NCBI GenBank assembly: GCA_963829355.1
Contig: CAWHHZ010000015.1
Span: 13,687-77,686 of the forward strand
DNA from: CAWHHZ01 sp963829355
Lineage (GTDB): Bacteria > Acidobacteriota > Thermoanaerobaculia > Gp7-AA8 > JAHWKK01
Length of the DNA stretch: 64,000 nucleotides
Reading direction: 5' to 3'
Shown in pieces: positions 63,110-64,000 of the stretch. A program made the translations under genes and the position numbers. Positions within the stretch are counted from its first letter, which is position 1; each line of letters opens with the position of its first letter. Under the pieces are notes generated by a model. It saw only the letters and a list, made by a program, of their open reading frames with translations. It had not been told where the DNA came from and searched no databases.

Positions 63110-64000
63110 AAAACGAGAAGCCGTAGACTCTGGCCGCGATTCCGGCGGAGACATTCGTATGGTGGACCTTGCCTCGCCAGAGCACAGCATTCGGCGTCAA
63201 CGGCAGCTCGCTGCTCTGCCACCAGCACTTCAGGCTTCTTCTTGTCTTTCTTAGGCTTCTTCGTTTGTTTGCGCTGATTCTGACCCTTCTGGCCATCGAC
63301 GACTTCCTTGTCGAACAGGACAAAGTGACGACAATCCCATCGACGCACAGTCACTCTCAGGATTTCAGCGATGACACAGCGGTGGACAGCCGCGGCAGGA
63401 TTGATCGTAGGTCTGGCAACCTCACGTTGGATCTCAGCGCAAAGAGTGCTGATGAAGACGACATCGATCCGGAGCTCTCGCGGAAGATCGCCGAGCAGGT
63501 GATGACGACCTCGAAACCATGTGACTCGCGGCCGCGCCACAGCGGTTCACTTCCCGGAGCCCGGATGCCGAGCTCGCCCTCTCAGCTTTTACTTTAGCTT
63601 TTCCCTTGAACTTTGAACTGCCTAGCCCGGTCTTCGGAGACCAACGAGGACGTGTGTATCGTTGGACTCTGCAGGCGATGAAGTCATGCACGGCTCGGGG
63701 GTCGGCCAGTCCCAACGATCGCGCCAGGTCGCTCCTACCCGAGCGCGGGCTGGAAGCGATGGAAATTACGGCAGGCATGCGCGCTTCACTCGCATCCATC
63801 GACCATTTTTCTCACGATCAGCGGCCTCATTCCGCCAAATAGACTGCCCGTTATGACGTCAGCCGGCAGGAACGCCTTTCAGCAGCGACTCGTCCGCGTG
63901 ATTCGAGCGCCGCATGAGGTCTTCGACCGGAGCAGTTGCAGTGGTCGTGGCGGCTCAGTCTGTCACACACGCGACGATCTGACCGTCGCGCTCGACCCGC
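63110..64000. other. Terminal region with no confident gene
   Basis: About 890 bases where open frames on both strands look non-coding or badly decayed. A low-complexity patch TTTTACTTTAGCTTTTCCC and TTGAACTTTGAAC (about 63584-63616) recalls the GAACCCTT array near 5950. At the right edge a minus frame ends in TGA at 63955-63957 with last residues RVERDGQIVACVTD, a possible C-terminus of a gene beginning outside the window. Confidence 0.4.

Noticed and set aside
63028..63597. Two overlapping ORFs near the right edge as real genes
   Set aside because: Neither has domain-like sequence or a ribosome site, and one overlaps the end of the S9 peptidase.

Overview
This 64 kb window is high-GC bacterial chromosome, most likely from a member of the Acidobacteriota (Thermoanaerobaculia/Vicinamibacteria-like). 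That placement is an inference. It rests on the alternative complex III (ACIII) plus caa3 oxidase operon, the many large secreted repeat and carboxypeptidase-regulatory-like proteins, DUF547, a CheB-CheR-PAS histidine kinase, and a homologue of the tetraether-lipid-synthase radical SAM family. I saw no rRNA, tRNA, CRISPR array, prophage or intact insertion sequence.

Layout. 0.1-2.1 kb: secreted CocE/NonD hydrolase, divergent from the respiratory operon. 2.2-13.7 kb: ACIII (actA-actF plus one extra membrane protein) followed by an A2-type caa3 cytochrome oxidase (subunits II, I, III, IV). Most genes overlap; the exception is a repeat-filled actB-actC gap. Together these genes would oxidise quinol and reduce oxygen. 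13.7-21.9 kb: secreted or membrane proteins, including DUF547, an outer-membrane barrel coupled to a cupredoxin, a lipoprotein, a TIGR02587/TIGR02588 pair and DUF421. 21.9-30.3 kb: TspO, a frameshifted LRR-FN3 giant, a frameshifted serine beta-lactamase-like protein with TPRs, an FGE-sulfatase lipoprotein, and gene remnants (ZIP, GGDEF). 30.5-36.0 kb: a tightly coupled five-gene catabolic operon (class III aminotransferase, CoA-transferase A and B, M20 hydrolase, thiolase). 36-40 kb: membrane and secreted proteins. 40-42.8 kb: LSm-like small protein and a minus-strand locus of an Lgt paralogue, a Tes-like radical SAM enzyme and a small membrane protein. 43-47.8 kb: 1580-residue CheB-CheR-PAS-HK-REC protein. 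48.0-48.5 kb: an OsmC-family gene whose catalytic cysteine codon is TGA, followed by a bSECIS-like hairpin, so a probable selenoprotein. 48.8-60.4 kb: small proteins, secreted repeat proteins, a TPR metalloprotease and a coupled three-gene secreted operon. 60.6-63.1 kb: a frameshifted S9 peptidase.

Strongest observations: (1) the OsmC selenoprotein candidate; (2) the Lgt paralogue/Tes/membrane protein locus, which may concern unusual membrane lipids; (3) dispersed double-hairpin repeats lying at gene ends; (4) an octanucleotide tandem repeat touching the actC start codon; (5) about 18 single- or two-base frameshifts confined to a few genes, either assembly errors or recent decay. No computation or database search was run; family calls come from motifs recognised by eye.
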